Program-made: the position numbers and the translations under genes
Source of the DNA: Dactylosporangium siamense
GTDB lineage: Bacteria; Actinomycetota; Actinomycetes; Mycobacteriales; Micromonosporaceae
Direction of reading: 5' to 3'
Length of the DNA: 64,000 nt
Assembly: GCF_016862795.1 (NCBI RefSeq)
Contig: NZ_BONQ01000166.1
Coordinates: forward strand, 30,339-94,338
Notes under the pieces: generated by a model
Told to the model about the DNA's origin: nothing
The model's input: the letters and a program-made list of their open reading frames with translations, nothing else
Database searches by the model: none
Part shown: positions 37,088 through 45,063 of the stretch, one piece after another
How positions within the stretch are numbered: position 1 is the stretch's first letter
Layout of the letters: each line of letters opens with the position of its first letter

Positions 37088-40000
37088 TCACCAGCGTCGC
37101 CGTTCGCCCAGCTCATCGAACCACCCCTCACGCGTGGCGATGTCGATAATCGGTTCGACCGGGGTTGGCAGCCAGGCGCACTCGCTCGCAACCGTCAGTA
37201 GCTCCCGCGGCATGTTCCATGAACTACGAAGGATCTTGCGGGCGTCGTCCGGAGGGATCTTGAGGGTGTCCCTCACTCCGTACCAATGCGCCATGTAAGG
37301 AGCGTTGCCTCTATGGCACTCAGTGGCTATCGCAATGAGTTGATCTATGGTCAACTTTCCTTTGGTGTACCTCTGTACGGCAATGCCGAGAATGTGCCCA
37401 AGGGCGCCGACTTGGTTCACATCGCGGTGCAATCTCTGGAAGATGTTGTTGTCTACCAAGGTGGTACTGAGACGAGGAAGTAGTAGGCAGAGGGTCGTAG
37501 TATGGAGTCTTTTGAGCGCGGCAGGAGAAGAGTCAAACGTGGTTAGTGGAGTCCTTGCACGTCGAGAGTACGTGCCTGTGTAGAGTCGCGCTTTGAGCAG
37601 ATAGGCTTTTGCGTGACTGCTGAGCCGTCTAATGACGGTGTCTATATCCTCGACTAGCTGTCCGATCGTTGTTTGATCGGCCCAAGCATAGAGTGCGAGC
37701 ATCGACAGTACGCCGTCCTCGTCGGACTCGACTCTGGAAGCGGTGTCGCGCCACCAGTCCACGTCGAAGGCATGACGGCGAGCTGCCCGTACTCTTTGGG
37801 GCATTGGGGTCCACTCGTCTAGGAGGTCGTTGGCGCCGCCGCCGCGCTCGCTGGCATTACGAATGCCGCCAGAAATGACCGCTAGGTCGATTGAGCGAAA
37901 TGTCCTACCGAACTTCTCATCCAGCAGTGTCGTCGCTTCTATCCATGGATCGAGCTGCGTCCAGATGGGAGACGCTCGGAGCTTGTCGATTCGAAGGGAA
38001 AATTCGATCAGATCTGCATCGTCGACGAAATTTGGGCGTGCGATTGGGCTAAATATGTTGAATCCGTATGACAAACAGGTTGACCACTTGATCGGCTCTG
38101 TAGCTGCGGCGAGTGAGGTCAACGCCGATGAGGCAATTGTATTCCGAGGCCCCCGGTCGGCAAGAATTACTCGTGAGCTTTCTGCCGGCAGGCTATCTCC
38201 GAGATTCGTGGTCGAGCCGCCTCCTATGGCGATTAGCCAAAGTGCGTGTGACCTATCGCGCTCGCTGTTGCAGCGAGATATGACTGTCGCAAGATCTGAT
38301 TGAGTCAGGGCGCCGATTAGGTCGAGCGAAAATGCGATAGATAGCCAGTCCACGCTTCGGCTCTTTAACCTACGAAGCTCCTCCTGCCACCGTTCCAGCA
38401 GCGTGGACCGGTTGATTTGAAGGCGAGCAATGTGAGCAATCTCCAACATCCGTTGACTTGGGCGGCGTTCTTTCCTGAGTACTTCCCATGCCTTGTCGCC
38501 AAGATACTTTCCCCCCGCTTCGGCGGGAAGGATCTCCTGGGGCTTTTTAGTTGCCGAGTCGGTTTCCTTAGCAAGCTCCGAGATGCCAGACCAGCGAAGA
38601 CCATCACCGTTGTATACGGCATCGATCACCTCCTCGGTTGCTCGCGTGGATTGAGCGAATACGTAATCCTTCAGAAGTAAGACTGCGACCGATCTTCCGT
38701 ACTGTGAATACCGCTTTGACTCATCGTCTGTCAGGGCGCAAACGCGCTCAGCAAGGTCGCGCAGTTCACCTTTGTCGAAGCAGCCGGCAAAGAATCTCGT
38801 TACATTTAGCCAGTGTGGATTGATGGCGAGTGCATCAAACCGCTCAGGTCGTGTACCACGACGTGGCCGGCCTGGTGGGGAGTATGGTGTGTTGATGTAC
38901 AGGTAGCGCGCTGCAAAGTACTCACGCAATGGCTGGACTTCGAACTCATATGTGCCTTCGACTCGGGATACAATGGCAACGATGCGCTCGAATGTTTCAA
39001 CTAGCAACTTGTCCAGGATTTCGGTCGTCCTGCCTTCGCGCCTGAGGAAGGAACCTAGTATTCTCTTGAGATCGTCGGTTCCTATCCGCCCGTTCGCCCC
39101 ACCTTTCTCGGCTGAAGCGTGTAGATAATATGCCAGATAGTAATGCACTTGGAGTAGCAAGTCTCGATTCTTGCGAACAAACTCGCTCTTGAGAGACTCG
39201 CGATTGAGAAAGACCTTGATGTACTCGTCGTAGAGTTCGGTACGCTTGTCTGGCAAACTAGAGCCGGTGAGATATAGTAAATTCAGTAGAATTGATAGTT
39301 GCATTGTGTTCTTGCCAAGTTCGGCTATGTGTGGTGAGCCAAGATTGTCTCGCAGTGCCGAGACGGTTTCGCCCCATTCTTTCTCTCCGAGGGACCTTGC
39401 GTCGCACCAATTGTCCGCGTATTGAAAGGCCAGATCCGCGTCAAGCGGCTGCAATGCGAGGCGAGGGAATCGTTCGGAAGAGAGGCTGGGCGCTCCAGGA
39501 AGGGCGGTTGGCCTGCTTGTAACAATTATCGCAAGATTGAACGAACGCGCTGGAATACGGGTCGCCAGTGCCATAACGTGTTCGACAACCAACTGTCGAT
39601 CGGGCAAGTCTGCCACTTCGTCTAGGCCGTCAAGCAGAAGTATCGTTGGAATTTCGCGCAGCAGTTTGTGGACCGTCGACACGTCGAAATCAAAGCCACC
39701 GGAGTACTTGTGTAAGTGGCCGGCAATCGCCGCTTCCAGTGTCACTGGCAAACTGTGATGGCCCTCGCCATCGCCTTCCCAGGGGTGTATACCGCGGAGC
39801 CATTTGGCTATATCCCGTAGCTCCAGGCGGATCGGGAGCCGGAGTCCGCTGGCCGCGTGTTGCGAGATTAGATGTCTGCTACCGTTTTGGATCGCGCCTA
39901 GGAGTCTCGTTCGATGAACTTCCGCTACATATTGTGTAAGGGTCGACTTTCCCTGTCCTGGGGCTCCTTCAATCAGTACGCAGGGCACCCGTCGCAGGAA

Positions 40001-40927
40001 TTCATTGTCAAGCAGTAGTTCTCCGCCGCCCAGCACGCCCTCAAAGTATGATGGCGCGCCCTCCTTGCTGAGGCCCTCAACGAAGAGGCCGTCAGTGTTT
40101 ACCGAGTATTTCGCGTTTCTCTCGAACTCATCAACAATTGGCTGCGCAAAAATTTCTAGCGGGAGCTGTCCTTGAACGAACTCTGGCTTTTCCGCGTAGG
40201 TCTCGTAAGAGCGAACGATGGAGTTTGACAGCGCCTGTAGAGTGACGGCGGTGTAAGTTACCTTTTCCCTGTGCTGGCGTCGAGCGAGGCCGAGCGGAAC
40301 ATCGACGAACAGATCGAACACATGGGTCGCTGGGAGGTCGATTTGTTTGAACCGTACCTTGCAGTCACGATCGCTCTGATCGAGAAGGTAAGCACTAATC
40401 GCGTCCTGCATGTTAGAACGATCGTGAGCCGTGGCCGCTTCAAATAGGAGCCGCGTAAGATCTTGGCCATCCAACAACGCTGGGTGTCTCATCTTGACGT
40501 CAAAGCTAGAATCGAGCCGGCGGTCAAGATCGTCACGCCACCAGCATTGAGAAGGCACTGGCACCTGAGCATCTAAGTATTTCTGGACGCGATCGATGCG
40601 CCCCACGTCCAGGTGCGAGCTTCCCCGCATGTTTGTGATGAGTATGTAGCGGTTCATTCCGCGGAGGGCTAAACGCTGGATGTTAGAGGCTTCTCTGTCG
40701 ATAGCGTCTGTGACCCATTTTACGGGATCCTCGACCGCGTACGGATTCCGAGCGAATTTCACCTGGAATACTATCGGCCCGGACGCTGTCGACCCATCTG
40801 TGCCGTCCCGTCCGCCGTCCGGCATACCGACTGGCATGCATTGAAGCCCAGGATACGACTTCATAAGCAGCGACTGACACATCATTTGGAAATGCTCGTC
40901 CAATAGCATTTCGTAGTGGTATGTCAT
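37088..40927 (-). CDS. Mrr-type nuclease-NACHT NTPase fusion, candidate anti-phage protein
   Basis: This 1279-residue protein has an N-terminal PD-(D/E)xK domain of Mrr type (DGGRDG at residues 37-42, FQVKF at 54-58) and a NACHT NTPase with Walker A GAPGQGKST near residue 322 and Walker B TILLLDGLDEV near 432. An alpha-helical C-terminal half (about 600-1279) is unrecognised and probably senses the trigger. Nuclease-STAND/NACHT proteins of this layout are known bacterial NLR-like defence proteins that cleave DNA on infection. The gene is roughly 50% G+C in a 70% background, uses A/T-ending codons freely, and stands alone at the left end of an AICE: a transferred cargo gene. GGAG precedes ATG 40927. 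Confidence 0.82.
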   Translation of the reverse strand: MTYHYEMLLDEHFQMMCQSLLMKSYPGLQCMPVGMPDGGRDGTDGSTASGPIVFQVKFARNPYAVEDPVKWVTDAIDREASNIQRLALRGMNRYILITNMRGSSHLDVGRIDRVQKYLDAQVPVPSQCWWRDDLDRRLDSSFDVKMRHPALLDGQDLTRLLFEAATAHDRSNMQDAISAYLLDQSDRDCKVRFKQIDLPATHVFDLFVDVPLGLARRQHREKVTYTAVTLQALSNSIVRSYETYAEKPEFVQGQLPLEIFAQPIVDEFERNAKYSVNTDGLFVEGLSKEGAPSYFEGVLGGGELLLDNEFLRRVPCVLIEGAPGQGKSTLTQYVAEVHRTRLLGAIQNGSRHLISQHAASGLRLPIRLELRDIAKWLRGIHPWEGDGEGHHSLPVTLEAAIAGHLHKYSGGFDFDVSTVHKLLREIPTILLLDGLDEVADLPDRQLVVEHVMALATRIPARSFNLAIIVTSRPTALPGAPSLSSERFPRLALQPLDADLAFQYADNWCDARSLGEKEWGETVSALRDNLGSPHIAELGKNTMQLSILLNLLYLTGSSLPDKRTELYDEYIKVFLNRESLKSEFVRKNRDLLLQVHYYLAYYLHASAEKGGANGRIGTDDLKRILGSFLRREGRTTEILDKLLVETFERIVAIVSRVEGTYEFEVQPLREYFAARYLYINTPYSPPGRPRRGTRPERFDALAINPHWLNVTRFFAGCFDKGELRDLAERVCALTDDESKRYSQYGRSVAVLLLKDYVFAQSTRATEEVIDAVYNGDGLRWSGISELAKETDSATKKPQEILPAEAGGKYLGDKAWEVLRKERRPSQRMLEIAHIARLQINRSTLLERWQEELRRLKSRSVDWLSIAFSLDLIGALTQSDLATVISRCNSERDRSHALWLIAIGGGSTTNLGDSLPAESSRVILADRGPRNTIASSALTSLAAATEPIKWSTCLSYGFNIFSPIARPNFVDDADLIEFSLRIDKLRASPIWTQLDPWIEATTLLDEKFGRTFRSIDLAVISGGIRNASERGGGANDLLDEWTPMPQRVRAARRHAFDVDWWRDTASRVESDEDGVLSMLALYAWADQTTIGQLVEDIDTVIRRLSSHAKAYLLKARLYTGTYSRRARTPLTTFDSSPAALKRLHTTTLCLLLPRLSTTLVDNNIFQRLHRDVNQVGALGHILGIAVQRYTKGKLTIDQLIAIATECHRGNAPYMAHWYGVRDTLKIPPDDARKILRSSWNMPRELLTVASECAWLPTPVEPIIDIATREGWFDELGERRRW

Positions 40928-41056
40928 TTGAACTCCGGCGGATAGGCGGATGCAGGTCCGTCATTTTACCGTGCATCGCCTCCAAGGGGACCCCCTAAAC
41001 GGGGTACTCCTCGGTGCCCGGCTAGTCGGTGCGAACGGGCCGGTACTGGTGTTGAG

Positions 41057-41329
41057 CTACTGATGTCTGGGTGGCCCGTCGACGACGAATGTGCCCCGTT
41101 GCGGGACCGTGAATACGAGACCACGGTCGCGTAGCAGTTCCACAGCTCGTCGGGCCGTACCTCGGGCCACGCCAAACTCCTGCTGGAGTGCAAGTTCACT
41201 CGGGATGGGACGATTGGGCTGTAGCTCGCCGGCCTCGATGCGTTGCTGGATGATGTCGGCGATCTGTACGTAGACAGGTATGGGACCGTCTGGATCGACC
41301 ATGCCAGCAAGGTAGATATGCAGGGACAT
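41057..41329 (-). CDS. Small GntR-family DNA-binding protein
   Basis: This 90-residue protein is almost entirely a GntR winged helix-turn-helix (PVYVQIADIIQQRIEAGELQ, then IPSELALQQEFGVARGTARRAVELLRDRGLV) with no effector domain. ATG 41329 follows AAGGATCG; MVDPDG at 41302 is an alternative start. Short GntR proteins recur in AICEs as regulators of transfer or excision. A spaced GTAC-rich dyad lies 27 bases upstream of its start, so autoregulation is likely. It lies upstream of the NACHT gene on the same strand, 129 bases away. Confidence 0.82.
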   Translation of the reverse strand: MSLHIYLAGMVDPDGPIPVYVQIADIIQQRIEAGELQPNRPIPSELALQQEFGVARGTARRAVELLRDRGLVFTVPQRGTFVVDGPPRHQ

Positions 41330-41355
41330 TGGCGATCCTTCAGCTACGTATCTAG

Positions 41356-41369
41356 ACGTACAGGTACGT
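41356..41369 (-). promoter_or_regulatory. ACGTAC-AG-GTACGT dyad, likely GntR operator
   Basis: A 6-bp inverted repeat with a 2-bp spacer lies 27 bases upstream of the small gntR start, with further GTAC steps to about 41380. The rest of the divergent gap (41330-41505) shows no other signal. Confidence 0.5.
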
Positions 41370-41505
41370 ACAGCAGTACGGTTGCGGCAGGGCACCGCAG
41401 GTGCCTCGGTTGGCCTGTAGATCGGCATGCTGCACCAGCACCTGAGCTGTTGCCTGGCGGTCGGCGGTGTCCGGCTGACCTTGCGACGCGGCAGGTGGAG
41501 GTGTC

Positions 41506-42021
41506 GTGCGAGAGATCGTGGCTGTCGAGACCGCAGAGTCTGCCCAGCAGGCACCGGAATATGTCCTGGATCTGAGCGTGATCGCCGTCGAGTCGTTGCG
41601 GCTGGGCGGTGACGTGGTCCTGGTCGTTGATGACGGGCGTAGGCAGGTGCGCTTCGGCGCAGGTGGTCAGCCACTCGATGCCGTTCGCGGGGCGCTGCGG
41701 TTGGCTGCTGCTACGGCTGCGCATGGTCGGTTGCTGGCGTCTCGGCTGGAGCGAGACAACGACGTGCGCACGATGGTCCATCTGCCGGAGCGGCCCACCT
41801 GGGTCTGCCGGCGCTGCGGCGGGGCGTGGCCGTGCCAGACGCAGCGCCGGCAGTTGGTGGCGAAGTTCGCGGACGCGCCCGAGGTCCCGCTGACGCTGAT
41901 GACGGTGCGGTACGCCGAGGCGACCGAGGATCTCGGCGTTGCCGAGCTGCCCGGGCTGGACCGGCGGTTTCTTGGTTGGATACCGGCGGTCCCGCCGGCT
42001 GGGCGCGCGAAGGAGTGCTGA
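41506..42021 (+). CDS. AICE-associated protein with Cys-x2-Cys-type motif
   Basis: This 171-residue protein (GTG start, GGTGGAG upstream) has an N-terminal alpha/beta part and a conserved-looking C-terminal motif RPTWVCRRCGGAWPC, then QRRQLVAKF. Proteins with this PTWxCxxCGxxWPC motif are frequent in actinobacterial integrated elements and are often labelled 'flavin reductase', but I see no flavin-reductase fold. The cysteines suggest a small metal-binding knuckle. It is coupled to the next gene (TGATG). Confidence 0.65.
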   Translation: MREIVAVETAESAQQAPEYVLDLSVIAVESLRLGGDVVLVVDDGRRQVRFGAGGQPLDAVRGALRLAAATAAHGRLLASRLERDNDVRTMVHLPERPTWVCRRCGGAWPCQTQRRQLVAKFADAPEVPLTLMTVRYAEATEDLGVAELPGLDRRFLGWIPAVPPAGRAKEC

Positions 42022-42293
42022 TGGAACGCCTCGACGACAGTGAAATGGTGCTTGCCGAGTCTGCGCCGGAGTGCACGGTGCCGTTTGATGATCGCGCCGG
42101 CTGTGGGGTGAACGTCGAGCGGCTGTTGGGCGGAGAGCGGTCGCTAATCGGCATCACGTTTGTGACGCGATCAGGGGCGGATTTGCCGCATGACATCACC
42201 CTGGACCAAGCGCTGCACCTGGTAGTTCAGGTCACCGACGCGATTCGTGATGCCCGGTCGAGTGAGGTCGAGCGTCTACCACTGGCGAGTTGA
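42021..42293 (+). CDS. Hypothetical 90-residue AICE protein
   Basis: This small acidic protein (MERLDDSEMVLAES) starts at ATG 42021, sharing one base with the stop of the preceding gene, with AAGGAG upstream. It contains no recognised motif. Its 3' end overlaps the end of the convergent HAD gene by 18 bases. Confidence 0.6.
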   Translation: MERLDDSEMVLAESAPECTVPFDDRAGCGVNVERLLGGERSLIGITFVTRSGADLPHDITLDQALHLVVQVTDAIRDARSSEVERLPLAS

Positions 42294-42974
42294 TGGCAGC
42301 AGGGCGGCGGCAATGTCGCCCATGCTGGTCAGCACGATGTCGGCGTGAGCGTCGGTGAAGCGCTGCACCTTGGGTGGCTTGTTGGCGTAGGCGATGACCG
42401 GCACACCGGCGTTCTGGGCACCCTCGATGTCGAACAGTGAGTCGCCGATCAGCACGGACTCCGCGGACTGGACCTCGACCGCGGTGGTGGCTCGCCAGAT
42501 CGGCTCCGGGTTCGGCTTCATCCGGTCGGGCTGGGCGTGGGCGCGGCCGGCGATATAGGCGATGTGCTGCCTGAGGCGGTGCGCGTCCAGGTACGCCTCG
42601 ATCGCGCCGGCGGAGTTGTTGCTGACGATCGCAACCGGCTTGCCGGCCTCGCGAGCTGCGACGATGACCTCGCGGCCGTACGGCTCAGGGATGGCCGAGT
42701 CTGCGGCGAGCAGCTCGGCGCGGCACAGCGCGTCTTCGACCTCGCGAGTGAGTTCCGGCTTTCCGAGCGTCGCGGACCAGCGGAGCACCTCCATCGGATC
42801 CGTCTCGATACGGATGTCGTTGCCGACCTCCACCCCACGACTGTCAAGCAGGTTCAGCAGCTCGGCGGCGATCATCGGGGCGGGGTAGCCGCCGAAGATG
42901 CTGCACACGGGGCCGTCGAAGTCGAGGAGGATGGCGCGGCTGCGGTCCAGGAGCACGCGGAGGTCGCTGGTCAT
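42276..42974 (-). CDS. HAD-family hydrolase
   Basis: This 232-residue protein has the HAD motifs: nucleophile Asp in LLDFDGPV (near 18-20), Ser/Thr in VAIVSNNS (near 117), Lys in MKPNPEPIW (near 150) and acidic GDSLFDIEGA (near 175). It resembles phosphoglycolate phosphatase-like enzymes. Its ATG overlaps the stop of the GntR gene (ATGA), so they form an operon. pSAM2-type elements carry a hydrolase with the regulator in this position, and a role in element control is inferred. Confidence 0.82.
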   Translation of the reverse strand: MTSDLRVLLDRSRAILLDFDGPVCSIFGGYPAPMIAAELLNLLDSRGVEVGNDIRIETDPMEVLRWSATLGKPELTREVEDALCRAELLAADSAIPEPYGREVIVAAREAGKPVAIVSNNSAGAIEAYLDAHRLRQHIAYIAGRAHAQPDRMKPNPEPIWRATTAVEVQSAESVLIGDSLFDIEGAQNAGVPVIAYANKPPKVQRFTDAHADIVLTSMGDIAAALLPSTRQW

Positions 42975-43837
42975 CCTTGGTACTCCCTGCCGATACTGTC
43001 CCAGATGGAGTCGAACCACTGCTTGGACGCTGCTACGAACTGGGTGCCGTGGGAGGTGTCTTCCTCGCTGACGGCGTAGTTGAAGAGCGGGACGTCCTTG
43101 CCCATGAGGTCATAGATGGCGATCGGTTCGCCCTTGTAGGCGACGGTCCGTTCGGTGACTGGGTAGAAGCCGAAGAACACTTCGCTGTCGTTGATGACGT
43201 ACAGCTTGAAGAGCGGCGATGCGGAGTGCAGGCGTACCTGCACGGTGGCGGTCTGGACCAGGCCGAGGTCGCCGAGTTCGTGGACCTGGTCGACGATGCC
43301 GTCGAGGGAGCGGTGCGCGATGCGCTCCGCTCGTTCTCGGACGATCGGGTCATCGGCGCCGGTCTCAGCTCGGGCCGGCAGTGCCTGGGGGACGCCCATG
43401 TCGGAGACCAGGACGCGGATGGCGATGGTCTTCGGGGCGAGCTGGCCGGCGCGAACGCGGTCGAGGACTTCGGCGAGCGCGCCTTGCAGGGTCTCGCCTG
43501 AGAAGCCTGCGAAGTCGATCCGGACGTCTTGGTTCTCGAAAGCCGCTTCCAGGTGCGGGCGCAGCTCGACTGGGCGTTGGGTCTGCGCGCGGACGAACAC
43601 GCCGCTGCCCTGCCTGGACACGATGAGCCGCTCGCCGCGCAGCGAGTCGAGGGCGCGCTTCACGGTCTCGCGGGCGACGCCGTAGTGCTTGGACAGGTCC
43701 GGCTGTGAGGGGAGCTTCTCGCCGGGCGAGAGGCGCTTGGTCAGGATCGCTGCACGGAGTTGGCGTGCGATCTGGTTTGCGGCGCCGGTGGAGTCGTCGG
43801 GGTCGAGTTCGCCAAGGTAGTCCAGGTCGTCTGGCAT
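42971..43837 (-). CDS. GntR-family regulator of the AICE
   Basis: This 288-residue protein has an N-terminal GntR winged helix (about 15-80; ANQIARQLRAAILTKRLSPG, LSKHYGVARETVKRALDSLR) and a C-terminal domain of about 190 residues that is not clearly UTRA or FCD. Comparable GntR repressors (KorSA/Pra group) control replication and transfer of AICEs. ATG 43837 gives MPDDLDYLG; a TTG six bases upstream is possible. Three CTAG-core dyads fill the divergent promoter region to the transfer genes. Confidence 0.8.
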   Translation of the reverse strand: MPDDLDYLGELDPDDSTGAANQIARQLRAAILTKRLSPGEKLPSQPDLSKHYGVARETVKRALDSLRGERLIVSRQGSGVFVRAQTQRPVELRPHLEAAFENQDVRIDFAGFSGETLQGALAEVLDRVRAGQLAPKTIAIRVLVSDMGVPQALPARAETGADDPIVRERAERIAHRSLDGIVDQVHELGDLGLVQTATVQVRLHSASPLFKLYVINDSEVFFGFYPVTERTVAYKGEPIAIYDLMGKDVPLFNYAVSEEDTSHGTQFVAASKQWFDSIWDSIGREYQG

Positions 43838-43853
43838 GGCCAAACTGTACAGC

Positions 43854-43946
43854 CTGGCTAGCCAGACTAGAAAACTTCGATCTCAACTCTTGACCTGTCT
43901 AGCCAAGTGCATCTACCTTCATCTCACGGCACTTGCCTAGCCAAGT
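43854..43946. promoter_or_regulatory. Three CTAG-core operator dyads in the divergent regulator/transfer promoter
   Basis: CTGGCTAGCCAG (43854-43865), ACCTGTCTAGCCAAGT (43893-43908) and ACTTGCCTAGCCAAGT (43931-43946) share a CTAGCCA core; the first and third are palindromic and the last two are spaced 38 bp. TTGACC at 43890-43895 could be a -35 element covered by the second site. They are best explained as sites for the adjacent GntR protein. Confidence 0.7.
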
Positions 43947-43954
43947 GAGTCAAC

Positions 43955-44209
43955 ATGAGGGAGATGGTTGTGAGGTACTCCGAAGAGTGGGTCGAGCCCA
44001 CTGCTGAGGATCTCGCCGAGATCGAGCGAGAGTCGGACCTGATCGACGCGGAGATTGACCTGGTACAGGCCGAGATCCTGCTGATCACGGCTGAGCCCGG
44101 CCCGACCGTCATCGACTGGCATCGGGTGCGCCGCGCCGAGGCGCGGGTCATGCGGGAGCTGCTCAAGCTGCGGGCTGCTGGCGCGACCGTGCAGGCGGTG
44201 GCGGCATGA
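43955..44209 (+). CDS. DUF6284-like small AICE protein
   Basis: This 84-residue acidic helical protein (EPTAEDLAEIERESDLIDAEIDLVQAEI) is of the type found at the head of AICE transfer operons, which I recall as DUF6284. Function unknown. The start follows a CTAG operator by 8 bases and lacks a strong Shine-Dalgarno, so it may be nearly leaderless. Its stop overlaps the next ATG (ATGA). Confidence 0.65.
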   Translation: MREMVVRYSEEWVEPTAEDLAEIERESDLIDAEIDLVQAEILLITAEPGPTVIDWHRVRRAEARVMRELLKLRAAGATVQAVAA

Positions 44210-44934
44210 CGAAGTCCGGACGTGGTTGGGCGTACGCGGGTGCGGCACTGGGTGGCGTCGTATCCGTCGCGGCGAACGTCGCGCATTCCTTCGTCCCGCC
44301 AGCTGGCAGTGACGCCGACTGGACGCCGGAGGTCGGCGCGGTCGCCGGTGCGGTGTTCTGGCCGCTCGCGGTGTTCGTCGCCGTCGAGGTGCTGGCACGG
44401 GTCGCGTGGCCGAACGGCAAGCGGTGGGCCGCGCTGCGGTTCCTCGGGCTGCTGCCGGTCGCGGCGGTCGCGGCGCTGGTGTCGTACCGGCACCTGTCCG
44501 GTCTGCTGGCGCACTACGGCGAAGACGACCTGACCGTGTTCCTCGGCCCGTTCGCGGTCGACGGGCTGATGGTCATGGCGACCGGCGCGCTCATCGCCAC
44601 CGGCGCACGGCGGACCACTGCCGAGACGCCGCCGGTCGATGTGCGGACGCCGATTGTGGAGATCGACCCGATCCCGCCGATCGAGCAGACGCCAGAGGTA
44701 GAAGCACCCGCACCGCCGGCCGTCGAGCCTGTACAGGTGGTTCAGAAGCCAGCGCCGAAGCGTCAGCCGTCGGCTGCTGCGCGAGTCGCCTCGGCGGTCG
44801 CCCGGAGCCCGAAGGCAAGCGACGCAACGATCGCAGCTCGGCTGGGGCTGAGTGAGGCGACCGTGAAGCGCCACCGTCGACAGGCTGTCGACAGCGTGTC
44901 GACACCGCCCGCGCCGACCCTCCAAGCCGCATGA
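44206..44934 (+). CDS. DUF2637 membrane protein (spread-type), with C-terminal helix-turn-helix
   Basis: This 242-residue protein has four predicted transmembrane helices in residues 5-130, a Pro/Glu-rich linker (about 140-190) and a C-terminal helix-turn-helix-like segment (DATIAARLGLSEATVKRHRR). DUF2637 proteins accompany the translocase in actinobacterial conjugative plasmids and AICEs and are associated with intramycelial spread. Its start is coupled to the preceding gene, and the FtsK-like gene follows after 129 bases containing a large hairpin. Confidence 0.8.
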   Translation: MTKSGRGWAYAGAALGGVVSVAANVAHSFVPPAGSDADWTPEVGAVAGAVFWPLAVFVAVEVLARVAWPNGKRWAALRFLGLLPVAAVAALVSYRHLSGLLAHYGEDDLTVFLGPFAVDGLMVMATGALIATGARRTTAETPPVDVRTPIVEIDPIPPIEQTPEVEAPAPPAVEPVQVVQKPAPKRQPSAAARVASAVARSPKASDATIAARLGLSEATVKRHRRQAVDSVSTPPAPTLQAA

Positions 44935-44993
44935 CCCCCGTGCGCGGCATGCGATCAGCGATCTACGCGACGAGTCGTCACCTGTAGCTCTGC

Positions 44994-45038
44994 CCGGAGC
45001 GCGGCCCCTTGGCCTAGGAACCTTCGGCCGCGCTCCGG
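44994..45038. terminator. 13-bp perfect stem-loop before the translocase gene
   Basis: CCGGAGCGCGGCC (44994-45006) pairs exactly with GGCCGCGCTCCGG (45026-45038), with a 19-base loop. There is no T-tract. It may be an attenuator, an mRNA stabiliser or part of a transfer/single-strand origin; the sequence alone does not decide. Confidence 0.5.
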
Positions 45039-45063
45039 CCCCTCACATGGAGGAACCCTCATC

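Noticed and set aside
40928..41056. A partner gene for the NACHT protein in the upstream gap
   Set aside because: The 129-base gap has no start with a ribosome site. The only neighbours are backbone GntR and AICE genes, so the defence candidate appears to be a single-gene system.
41506..42021. Flavin reductase
   Set aside because: This label is common for proteins with the PTWxCxxCGxxWPC motif, but no flavin- or NADH-binding signature is visible.
44206..44934. Relaxase or type IV secretion gene in the element
   Set aside because: The protein is a DUF2637 membrane protein, and no relaxase HUH motif or VirB4/VirD4 gene was found in the element. Transfer is of the FtsK-like AICE type.
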